Of a stretch of 64,000 nt of DNA, positions 33,183-39,908 are shown in pieces. Within the stretch, counting starts at the first letter, position 1. Each line of letters begins with the position of its first letter. Made by a program: the position numbers and the translations under genes. Location of the stretch: positions 310,001-374,000 of the forward strand of contig NZ_BNAD01000001.1 of NCBI RefSeq assembly GCF_014653115.1, read 5' to 3'. This stretch comes from Nocardioides flavus (ex Wang et al. 2016). GTDB taxonomy: Bacteria; Actinomycetota; Actinomycetes; Propionibacteriales; Nocardioidaceae. Below the pieces are notes generated by a model. It ran no database searches. It was not told the origin of the DNA and worked only from the letters and a program-made list of their open reading frames with translations.

Positions 33183-33959
33183 ATGGTGATCGCCGTGCTC
33201 GCCGCGTTCCTCGCCGCCGCCGTCGTCATGGGGTCGACGGCGGCGGTGAGCCGTCGCCAGGACAAGGTGGCGGTGGTCGACGTGGCGTGGGGCCTCGCGT
33301 TCGTCGCGATCGCCCTCGTCCTCGCGGTGCTCTCCGCCGACCTCCACTCCTGGCTGCTGGCCGGGCTCGTCACCGTGTGGGGCGGTCGTCTCGCCTGGCA
33401 CATCGGTCGCCGCTCGCGCGGCCACGGCGAGGACCCGCGCTACGAGAAGATGCTCGGCGCACCCGGCTGGGGCGCCGGCGCCGGCACGGTCATCACCCGG
33501 GTCTTCCTCACCCAGGCCGTCGTCGCCTTCGTCATCTCCGCGCCCCTGCAGGTCGCGGCGGCGTACGACGTGCGCTGGTGGCCCGTGGTCTGGCTCGGCG
33601 TGGCCGTCTGGGCGGTCGGGTTCTGGTTCGAGGTCGTCGGCGACGCCCAGCTCGAGGCCTACAAGGCGAAGCCGCGGGAGTCGCGGCCGAAGATCCTCGA
33701 CACCGGCCTGTGGGGCTGGACGCGTCACCCCAACTACTTCGGCGACGCCTGCGTGTGGTGGGGGTTGTGGGTCGCGGGTGCCCTGTCGCTCGGCTGGCTG
33801 CCCGGCCTGTCGACCGTGTTCGCACCGGCGGCGATGACCTTCTTCATCCGCAACGTCACGGGCGCCAAGCTTCTCGAGAAGACGATGTCGCAGCGCGAGG
33901 GATGGGACGAGTACGCCGCGCGGGTCCCGCTGTTCTTCCCGCGTCCGCCGCGCTCCTGA
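33183..33959 (+). CDS. DUF1295 family membrane protein (steroid-reductase-like)
   Basis: A 258-residue protein with about six membrane segments. The C-terminal signature of the DUF1295/ICMT-like fold is clear: KPRILDTGLW-type text (RPKILDTGLWGWTRHPNYFGDACVWWGLWV) and GWDEYAARVPLFFPRPP. Homologues include Rv0446c, next to sigK in M. tuberculosis, and fold relatives reduce double bonds with NADPH. It follows the second methyltransferase by 4 nt and closes the SigK-linked operon. An NADPH reduction of a methylated acyl chain is a reasonable but untested role. Confidence 0.88.
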   Translation: MVIAVLAAFLAAAVVMGSTAAVSRRQDKVAVVDVAWGLAFVAIALVLAVLSADLHSWLLAGLVTVWGGRLAWHIGRRSRGHGEDPRYEKMLGAPGWGAGAGTVITRVFLTQAVVAFVISAPLQVAAAYDVRWWPVVWLGVAVWAVGFWFEVVGDAQLEAYKAKPRESRPKILDTGLWGWTRHPNYFGDACVWWGLWVAGALSLGWLPGLSTVFAPAAMTFFIRNVTGAKLLEKTMSQREGWDEYAARVPLFFPRPPRS

Positions 33960-34007
33960 CCACGGCGGGGTTCGCGGCGTTCGACGGGGGTTCTGTGCCG
34001 GCCGTGG

Positions 34008-34586
34008 GTGCCGTCGGGTGACAATGCGCCGGTGGCTGCGGAGGAGGAGGGGCTCGATCATGCGATCGAGGCCATGCGGGCGGGCGACGAGGCGGCGTTC
34101 CGTGTCGTCTACCGCCACGTCCAGCCACCCCTCCTGCGCTACCTGACGGTCCTGGTCGGCGCCGCCGACGCCGAGGACGTCGCCAGCGAGGCGTGGGCGC
34201 AGGCCTTCCGCGACCTCGACCGATTCAGCGGCGACGCCGACGGCTTCCGCGGGTGGGTCACCACGATCGGGCGCAACCGGGCGCTCGACCACCTGAGGCA
34301 CCAGCGCCGGCGCCCGGTCGCGGACGACCCGGTCGACGAGCTGGTCGACCTGCCCGACAGCGCCGACGTCGAGACCGACACGCTCGGGCGGGTCAACTCC
34401 GAGGCCGTGATCCGGCTCATCTGCGCCCTGCCCCGCGACCAGGCCGAGGCGATCATGCTGCGGACCGTCCTCGGCTTCGACGCGCCCACCGCGGGCCGGA
34501 TCCTGGGGAAGAGACCGGGCGCGGTGCGCGCCGCCGCCCACCGCGGGCTCAAGCAGCTGGCGAAGAAGATCGCCGACGAGCCGTAA
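34008..34586 (+). CDS. ECF-type RNA polymerase sigma factor
   Basis: A 192-residue sigma-70 family protein. Region 2 is IEAMRAGDEAAFRVVYRHVQPPLLRYL...EDVASEAWAQAFRDLDRF...GWVTTIGRNRALDHLRHQRR. Region 4 is ALPRDQAEAIMLRTVLGFDAPTAGRILGKRPGAVRAAAHRGLKQLAKKI. Two GTG starts are possible, 34008 and 34032. The next gene, 34 nt downstream, encodes a single-pass membrane protein that is probably its regulator. It is unrelated in detail to SigK; the target genes are unknown. Confidence 0.85.
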   Translation: MPSGDNAPVAAEEEGLDHAIEAMRAGDEAAFRVVYRHVQPPLLRYLTVLVGAADAEDVASEAWAQAFRDLDRFSGDADGFRGWVTTIGRNRALDHLRHQRRRPVADDPVDELVDLPDSADVETDTLGRVNSEAVIRLICALPRDQAEAIMLRTVLGFDAPTAGRILGKRPGAVRAAAHRGLKQLAKKIADEP

Positions 34587-34620
34587 CACCCGCCCCCGCC
34601 CCGACGCTGAAAGGAGTGAG

Positions 34621-35520
34621 ATGACCGCCCCCGAACCGCACCTGTCCCGCCGTGACGCCGAGCGCCTGCTCGACGCGCCGACGGAGCACGACAGCGCCCT
34701 CGGCTGGGCCCTCACTGCCGCGAGCGCGCCCGGGTTCGCCGAGGAGCTGACCCGCGAGGACATGACCGTCGCGGCCTTCCACGCAGCGCGGCTCACGCCG
34801 CCACCCGCGGCCCGGCGCGGCTTCGTGTCCCCCACCCGCCTCGGCAGTCGCGCCGCCACCCGGGCGGTCGTCGCCACGGGTGCCGTCGTCGCGCTGACCT
34901 CGGGCGGCTTCGCCCTCGCCAACTCCGCGCACCTGCCCGACCTGCCGCTCCTGCCCGACCGCGCCTCGGACCGTGCCATCGAGTCGGCCACCCGGACCCC
35001 CACCTCCGGCGCACCCACCTCCGGCGACACGACGTCCGGCTCCGCAGGGTCGCCGTCGAGCGCCCCGGGCTCCGCCACCGGCAGCACGTCCGGGTCGCCG
35101 AGCCGGTCCACCGCCCCGACCCCCGACTTCCGCGGCCTCTGCAAGGCGTTCCAGGCCGCCGACCGCGGGACCGGGTCCTCGCTCGGCAGCGCCGCCTTCG
35201 CGGCGCTCGCGACCGAGGCCGGCGGCGCCGACCGGGTCGCGACCTACTGCATCGACCTCATCGGGGCGCCGAAGGAGACCGGACGACCCACGGACAGGCC
35301 GAGCCCCACCGGCAGGCCGACGCCGACCACGAGGCCCACGCCGACGGTCAGGCCGACCCCCACCTCCCAGCCGAGCCCGACCGTGAAGCCCACGCCGACC
35401 GTCAAGCCGACCCCGAGCTCCCAGCCCACCCCGACCGATGCCCCGGGCAACGGCGGTGGCGCCGGCAGCGGCGGCTCCGGCGGCGGAGGCGACAAGGGAG
35501 GCAAGGGAGGCTCCACCTAG
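34621..35520 (+). CDS. Single-pass membrane protein with Pro/Thr repeat tail, likely sigma partner
   Basis: A 299-residue protein with a good ribosome site (AAAGGAGTGAG) before the ATG. The N-terminal 70 residues are soluble and contain no HxxxCxxC zinc motif. A membrane segment (AVVATGAVVALTSGGFALANSA) lies near 82-103. Outside are a Ser/Thr/Gly/Pro-rich stretch, a small Cys-containing domain (GLCKAFQAADRG...VATYCIDLIG), and a tail of PTPT repeats (about 220-275), then Gly-rich. The layout resembles other membrane anti-sigma proteins without a zinc site. The role is inferred from position after the sigma gene. Confidence 0.7.
   Translation: MTAPEPHLSRRDAERLLDAPTEHDSALGWALTAASAPGFAEELTREDMTVAAFHAARLTPPPAARRGFVSPTRLGSRAATRAVVATGAVVALTSGGFALANSAHLPDLPLLPDRASDRAIESATRTPTSGAPTSGDTTSGSAGSPSSAPGSATGSTSGSPSRSTAPTPDFRGLCKAFQAADRGTGSSLGSAAFAALATEAGGADRVATYCIDLIGAPKETGRPTDRPSPTGRPTPTTRPTPTVRPTPTSQPSPTVKPTPTVKPTPSSQPTPTDAPGNGGGAGSGGSGGGGDKGGKGGST
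35281..35430 (+). repeat. Tandem Pro-Thr coding repeats
   Basis: Degenerate repeats of about 18-24 bp (CCCACGCCGACCGTC-like) encode alternating PTP/KPTPT/RPTPT units. Such tracts usually span the cell wall and vary in copy number between strains. Confidence 0.7.
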
Positions 35521-35645
35521 ACGTCCGGTTCACACCGGCGGCGGCCGCGTTCCGCAGGACCGGCTCTCGCGCCCCGTGCTCCGACCTCCCGCCGGAACAC
35601 GGGATCCCCCCAGAACACGCGAGGTCCGGTCCCACAACGCACAGG

Positions 35646-35680
35646 CAGCGGCACGGCCCACCCCCGGGGTCGTGCCGCTG
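35646..35680 (+). terminator. Long GC-rich hairpin terminator
   Basis: CAGCGGCACG (35646-35655) pairs perfectly with CGTGCCGCTG (35671-35680). The 15-nt loop can fold further through CCCC/GGGG. It lies 126 nt after the sigma-partner gene and 35 nt before the cupin ATG, so it should separate the two transcription units. The rest of 35521-35714 shows no gene. Confidence 0.55.
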
Positions 35681-35714
35681 TCGCGTGTCGGTGCGGGCCA
35701 CTAGGTTCGGATCC

Positions 35715-36194
35715 ATGAGCTATCCGCCTCCGATCTACGACGGCGAGTCCGGGGAGGTCTCCGCCCACGTCGTGCGGGCGGGGCTGGAGCCCGCGCTCGT
35801 CTACCCCAACGGCAACCGGGTCTTCTACCTCGCCCGCGGCACCGCGACCCAGGGCACGTTCGGGCTCTACCGCTGGGAGTTCGCCGGCCCGGAGAGCGGG
35901 CCGGGTCCCCACTTCCACCGCACCATCACCGAGTCGTTCTACATCCTCGAGGGGACCGTGACGATCTTCGACGGCAAGGACTGGGTGGCGTGCCACGCCG
36001 GCGACTTCGCCCACGTGCCGGCAGGCGGCATCCACGGCTTCCGCAACGAGGACGGTGCCGCCAAGATGCTGCTCCACTTCGCGCCGGGCGCCCCCCGCGA
36101 GGCCTACTTCGAGGGACTCGCGGCCGGCCTGGGCGATCTCGACGGCGACGGCTACGACCGGTTCATGCGCGAGCACGACAACACCTGGGTCTGA
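35715..36194 (+). CDS. Cupin domain protein
   Basis: A 159-residue single-domain cupin. Motif 1 is PGPHFHRTITESFYILEGTVTIF (two His and a Glu for metal binding). Motif 2 is GDFAHVPAGGIHGFRNE with the third His. The C-terminal 40 residues are helical and end in REHDNTWV. It may be an enzyme or a sensor; the ligand is unknown. I chose the ATG at 35715, which starts at the conserved YPPPIYDG-like beginning. The following methyltransferase gene starts 4 nt after its stop. Confidence 0.85.
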   Translation: MSYPPPIYDGESGEVSAHVVRAGLEPALVYPNGNRVFYLARGTATQGTFGLYRWEFAGPESGPGPHFHRTITESFYILEGTVTIFDGKDWVACHAGDFAHVPAGGIHGFRNEDGAAKMLLHFAPGAPREAYFEGLAAGLGDLDGDGYDRFMREHDNTWV

Positions 36195-36198
36195 GCTC

Positions 36199-36750
36199 GT
36201 GGACGCGGTGCGGACGGCGTTCGACGCAACGCCCCGGCGCGACTTCCTCCCCGAGGCGGTGCGGCGGCGCGCGGCGTACGACGGTCCGCTGGACATCGCG
36301 GCCGGCCAGACCAGCTCGCAGCCGCGCACGGTCGTCGACATGTTGCGGCTGCTCGACGTACGTCCCGGGCAGCGGGTGCTCGACGTCGGCGCCGGGTCGG
36401 GGTGGACGACCGCGCTCCTCGCGCACCTCGTCGGGCCGACGGGCACGGTGCTGGGGGTGGAGCTCGAGCCGGAGCTGGTGTCCTTCGGCGGCGACAACCT
36501 CGCCCGCACCGGCCGTGACTGGGCGACGATCCGGCTCGCCGTCCCGGGTGAGCTCGGCGACCCGGCCGGTGCGCCGTACGACCGCATCCTGGTCTCCGCG
36601 ATGGCGCGGGCGCTGCCGACCGAGCTCGTCGACCAGCTCGCCGGCGACGGCGTGCTGGTGATCCCGGTGGCGGGCAGGATGCTGCGGGTGGCCAACCCCG
36701 GGGCGGTCGTGACCGAGCACGGGCACTACCGGTTCGTGCCGCTGCGCTGA
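36199..36750 (+). CDS. Protein-L-isoaspartate O-methyltransferase-like protein
   Basis: A 183-residue SAM methyltransferase of the PIMT family. It shows RRDFLPEAVRRRAAYDGPL, the IAAGQTSSQPRTVVDMLRLL segment that matches the family's G-Q-T-[IS]-S-[QA]-P motif, SAM motif VLDVGAGSGWTTALLAHLVG, and the C-terminal GDGVLVIPV. PIMT repairs isoaspartyl residues in aged proteins. It is shorter than the usual 200-220 residues. The GTG at 36199, 4 nt after the cupin stop, gives this N-terminus. Its last 25 bp overlap the end of the convergent gene. Confidence 0.82.
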   Translation: MDAVRTAFDATPRRDFLPEAVRRRAAYDGPLDIAAGQTSSQPRTVVDMLRLLDVRPGQRVLDVGAGSGWTTALLAHLVGPTGTVLGVELEPELVSFGGDNLARTGRDWATIRLAVPGELGDPAGAPYDRILVSAMARALPTELVDQLAGDGVLVIPVAGRMLRVANPGAVVTEHGHYRFVPLR

Positions 36751-37862
36751 GGTGCGCGGTCGCCGCGGGCCGCGGTCCGGGCGAGGCGTACGGGCAGGCT
36801 CGCCACGACCTCCAGCGGTCCGCGCAGGCGCAGCAGCCGGAGGCCCGCGCCGAGGGCCAGGAGCGCGACGACGTGCGTGGCGAACGCCGACGGCTCCTCG
36901 TCGGGCCACACCTGCGGGGTGAGCATCACGACGTGCAGGGTGTAGAGGCTGAGCGTCGCGGCCCCTGCCCCGAGGGCCACGCCGAGCACCGCGGTCGCGA
37001 CCCGCGGGAGGAGCTGCTCGAGGAGCAGGCAGCCGGCGATCACCAGCACCGCGCTGCCGATCGTCTGGGCGAGGTCGAAAGGGGTCGCCGAGTGCGGTGC
37101 GACCAGGAGCAGCCAGTCCCACTCGCCGTCCGCGGGCGTGACGCCGAACATCCCGGTCGCGTTCTCCGACGCGACTGCCGGGTCGGCCACGGTGCGCGAG
37201 ACCTGCGTGGCGAGCACGGCGGTCCCGAGGCCGCCGAGCGCCAGGCCGCCGAGGAGCGAGGTGTCGCGCAGGTCGAGGCGGCCGAGGGCGAGTCCGGCGA
37301 GGAGGTAGGCCAGCCACGGCACGACCGGGTAGTAGCCGGTGAGGAGCAGCTCGCCCGCCAGCTGCCCCGGGTCGGCGAGCTGGGCGAAGGTCGGGCTCTC
37401 GAAGCCGCGCTCCGGCAGGAGGGGACGGACGAGGTGTGAGATCACGGGGGCGACGACCACCCAGGCGACCGTCAGCGGGACCAGGGTGCGCACGCGCAGC
37501 AGCGTGAACGGCAGGCCCAGCACGAACAGCACGCCGTAGTAGGTCAGGATCACCGCGACCCCGCTGTCGAGCCCGCCGAGCAGGAGGCCGGCGAGGGCGA
37601 TGAGCAACGCCCGGCCGACGATGCCGAGCGAGCGCAGCGCGAGCGGGCGCCCGCGGAGCGGCTCGCGGGTGATCAGGGCCAGGCTCACGCCCGCGAGCAC
37701 GGCGAAGAGCGCCGAGGCCCGCCCCCCGGCCAGCCACTGCGCGGTCGCGAGCTCGCCGTCGGGGGTGCGCGCGTCGAGGACGTGCGTGGCGACCATGCCG
37801 AGCAGCGCGAGGGACCGGGCCACGTCGAGACCGACGAGGCGGCCCGGGCGCGTCGCGGTCAT
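36726..37862 (-). CDS. Heparan-alpha-glucosaminide N-acetyltransferase-like / DUF418 membrane protein
   Basis: About 378 residues with ten or so membrane segments. The N-terminal motif GLDVARSLALLGMVATHVLD followed by ALFAVLAGVSLALI matches the DUF1624/HGSNAT-type acyltransferase beginning. The remainder (YYGVLFVLGLPFTLL, YPVVPWLAYLLAGLALGRLDL) is typical of DUF418 proteins. It may transfer an acyl group to an envelope glycan; the substrate is unknown. The start at 37862 (MTATRPGRLVG) is preferred over in-frame ATGs at 37871 and 37895. Confidence 0.78.
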   Translation of the reverse strand: MTATRPGRLVGLDVARSLALLGMVATHVLDARTPDGELATAQWLAGGRASALFAVLAGVSLALITREPLRGRPLALRSLGIVGRALLIALAGLLLGGLDSGVAVILTYYGVLFVLGLPFTLLRVRTLVPLTVAWVVVAPVISHLVRPLLPERGFESPTFAQLADPGQLAGELLLTGYYPVVPWLAYLLAGLALGRLDLRDTSLLGGLALGGLGTAVLATQVSRTVADPAVASENATGMFGVTPADGEWDWLLLVAPHSATPFDLAQTIGSAVLVIAGCLLLEQLLPRVATAVLGVALGAGAATLSLYTLHVVMLTPQVWPDEEPSAFATHVVALLALGAGLRLLRLRGPLEVVASLPVRLARTAARGDRAPQRSGTNR

Positions 37863-37898
37863 GCGCACCATCCTGCCGACCGTGCCCTGAGGCACCGA

Positions 37899-38282
37899 TC
37901 AGCCGCCGGGGCGGGCGACCCGGTCGGCGAGGTGCGCGGGCGCCTGGATGCAGTAGGAGTCGGTGAGCAGCTCGGCGAGCTCGTCCCAGTCGATCCCCGC
38001 GTCCTCGTCGAGGACCATCCCGATGACGTTGCCGCCCCAGCCGGAGCGGAAGTAGGGCTCGCCCATGTGCTCGAAGGCGGCCACCTCGTCGGGCTCGCCG
38101 CGGAAGGTGACCCGGAAGACCTGGTCCTCCCCGCCGAAGACGTGCGCCACCGTCGCGCCGCCGACGCGCCAGCGCGTGCCGGTCCACGCCGCCTCCTGGG
38201 TGCAGCGCGGCAACGCCGAGAGGACCGCGTCGATGCGCAGCACCCACTCCTCCGGCACGAGGGGACGATCGGCGAGGGCCAC
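37899..38282 (-). CDS. MmcQ/YjbR family protein
   Basis: A 127-residue CyaY-like-fold protein. The family pattern is visible in VFGGEDQVFRVTFRGEPDEVAAFEHMGEPYFRSGWGGNVIGMVLD, with DELAELLTDSYCIQAPAHL at the end. Many members are called DNA-binding from structure, but the function is not firmly known. The GTG at 38282 gives a start close to family length; no ATG is available nearby. It stands alone between the membrane acyltransferase and a divergent lipoprotein gene. Confidence 0.75.
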   Translation of the reverse strand: MALADRPLVPEEWVLRIDAVLSALPRCTQEAAWTGTRWRVGGATVAHVFGGEDQVFRVTFRGEPDEVAAFEHMGEPYFRSGWGGNVIGMVLDEDAGIDWDELAELLTDSYCIQAPAHLADRVARPGG

Positions 38283-38327
38283 GGCGCGATCCTGCCACCG
38301 GGGTCGGACACTCCGTAGGGTGCCGCC

Positions 38328-38642
38328 ATGAGGTGCGCCGTCCTGCTGGTCGTGGTCCTCGCGGGTGCCGCGTCCTCGTGCGCGAGCGAGGAGTCCGCGC
38401 CGGCCTGCGAGGACGTGTCGACGACGGTCCTCGACGGGGGCGTCTCCCACGCGTCCCCGGCGGCCGCGCTGGGCGACCTCCTCGCCGACGCCGACCGGGT
38501 GACCGAGCAGGCCGACGACTCGAAGGGCTTCGAGACCGTCACCTTCCGCGGCTACGACGAGGACGGCGACCTGGTCGGGCGGGTGGTAGTCGAGGGCGGG
38601 GGCCGTGGCTGGGTCGCCGCCCGCGTCGACACCTGCGGCTAG
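38328..38642 (+). CDS. Small lipoprotein of unknown function
   Basis: A 104-residue protein. The signal MRCAVLLVVVLAGAASSC ends in a lipobox (ASSC, Cys18). The mature part is acidic, with two further Cys residues (ACEDV near 27 and DTCG at the end) that could form a disulfide. I do not recognise a family. It diverges from the MmcQ/YjbR gene and ends just before a palindromic element. Confidence 0.65.
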   Translation: MRCAVLLVVVLAGAASSCASEESAPACEDVSTTVLDGGVSHASPAAALGDLLADADRVTEQADDSKGFETVTFRGYDEDGDLVGRVVVEGGGRGWVAARVDTCG

Positions 38643-38644
38643 CA

Positions 38645-38727
38645 GCACCATGAAGGCAGTTCGCTGCCCGGGCACCGCCGTCCACGCTCAGGCGCCGACT
38701 CGGCGTCCCCAACTGCCTTCATGGTGC
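38645..38727. repeat. Palindromic element, family B (copy 2)
   Basis: A perfect 17-bp inverted repeat, GCACCATGAAGGCAGTT (38645-38661) and its complement (38711-38727), around about 49 nt that share CCACGCTCAGG with copy 1 at 10133. It fills the gap between the convergent lipoprotein and acyl-CoA dehydrogenase genes and may also serve as a shared terminator. Confidence 0.85.
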
Positions 38728-38741
38728 GCGGCCTCGGGCCG

Positions 38742-39908
38742 TCAGTAGGACTTCGGCAGCCCCAGCGAATGCATCGCGACGAAGTTGAGGATCATCTCCC
38801 GGCTCACCGGCGCGATGCGGCTCGCGCGGGTGGCGACGAGGAGTCCGGCCATGCCGTACTCCTGGCTGATCCCGTTGCCGCCATGGGTCTGCACCGCCCG
38901 GTCGACGGCGTCGCAGGCGGCCTCGGCGGCGGCGTACTTGGCCATGTTGGCGGCCTCCCCTGCGGCCAGGTCGTCGCCGGCGTCGTAGAGCGCGGCGGCC
39001 TTCTGGTTCATCAGCCGGGCCAGCTCGATCTCGATGTGCGACTGCGCGAGCGGGTGGGCGATGGCCTGGTGCGAGCCGATCGGCGCCTTGAAGACGGTGC
39101 GCTCCTTCGCGTACGCCGCTGCCTTGCCGAGGGCGTGACGGGCCAGGCCGATCGAGAACGCCGCCGCCATGATGCGCTCGGGGTTCAGCCCGGCGAACAG
39201 CTGCACGAGGCCGCCGTCCTCGTCGCCGACCAGCGCGTCGGCAGGCAGCCGTACGTCGTCGATGAAGACCTGGAACTGCTTCTCCGGCGACACGATCTCC
39301 ATGGGGATCGGGCGGGCCTCGAACCCCTCGGCGTCGGTGGGGACGACGAACAGGCAGGGCTTGAGCTTGCCGGTGCGCGCGTCCTCGGTGCGCGCCACGA
39401 CCAGGACGTTGTCGGCCTCGTCGACACCGGAGATCCAGATCTTGCGGCCGTTGAGCACCCACTCGTCGCCGTCGCGGCGGGCGGTGGTCGTGATGTTGTG
39501 GGAGTTCGTGCCGGCGTCGGGCTCGGTGATCGCGAACGCCATCGTGCCGGTCCCGTCGGCGATGCCGGGCAGCCAGCGTTGCTTCTGCTCGTCGGTGCCG
39601 TAACGGCTGATGATGGTGCCGCAGATCGCCGGGCTGACCACCATGAGCAGCAGCGGGCAGCCCTGGGCGGCGAGCTCCTCGCACACGGCCGCGATGTCGC
39701 CGATGCCGCCCCCGCCCCCGCCGTACTCCTCGGGGACGTTGATGCCGAGGTAGCCCGCGCGGCCGATCTCCAGCCACAGCTCGGTCGTCTTCTCGCCGGC
39801 GCGGGCGCGCTCGACGAACCACTCGCGGCCGTAGCGGCTCGCGAGCTTGGCGACCTGACGCCGCAGCTCCTGGCGCTCCTCGGACTCGGTGAAGGTGGAC
39901 TCGGTCAT
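38742..39908 (-). CDS. Acyl-CoA dehydrogenase
   Basis: A 388-residue flavoprotein that oxidises acyl-CoA to the enoyl-CoA. Domain 1 runs to about 125; the FAD signature AFAITEPDAGTNSHNI and WVLNGRKIWISG are in the middle beta domain; the C-terminal helical domain has RTVFKAPIGSHQAIAH and VQTHGGNGISQEYGMAGL. The catalytic Glu is likely the one in the ISQEYG segment. It is the last gene of the TetR-led operon, its ATG overlapping the stop of the carboxylase alpha gene (ATGA). Confidence 0.9.
   Translation of the reverse strand: MTESTFTESEERQELRRQVAKLASRYGREWFVERARAGEKTTELWLEIGRAGYLGINVPEEYGGGGGGIGDIAAVCEELAAQGCPLLLMVVSPAICGTIISRYGTDEQKQRWLPGIADGTGTMAFAITEPDAGTNSHNITTTARRDGDEWVLNGRKIWISGVDEADNVLVVARTEDARTGKLKPCLFVVPTDAEGFEARPIPMEIVSPEKQFQVFIDDVRLPADALVGDEDGGLVQLFAGLNPERIMAAAFSIGLARHALGKAAAYAKERTVFKAPIGSHQAIAHPLAQSHIEIELARLMNQKAAALYDAGDDLAAGEAANMAKYAAAEAACDAVDRAVQTHGGNGISQEYGMAGLLVATRASRIAPVSREMILNFVAMHSLGLPKSY

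Noticed and set aside
35281-35430. Pro-Thr coding repeats as part of the palindrome system
   Set aside because: They are direct, in-phase codon repeats without inverted symmetry and are explained by the PT-rich tail of the encoded protein.
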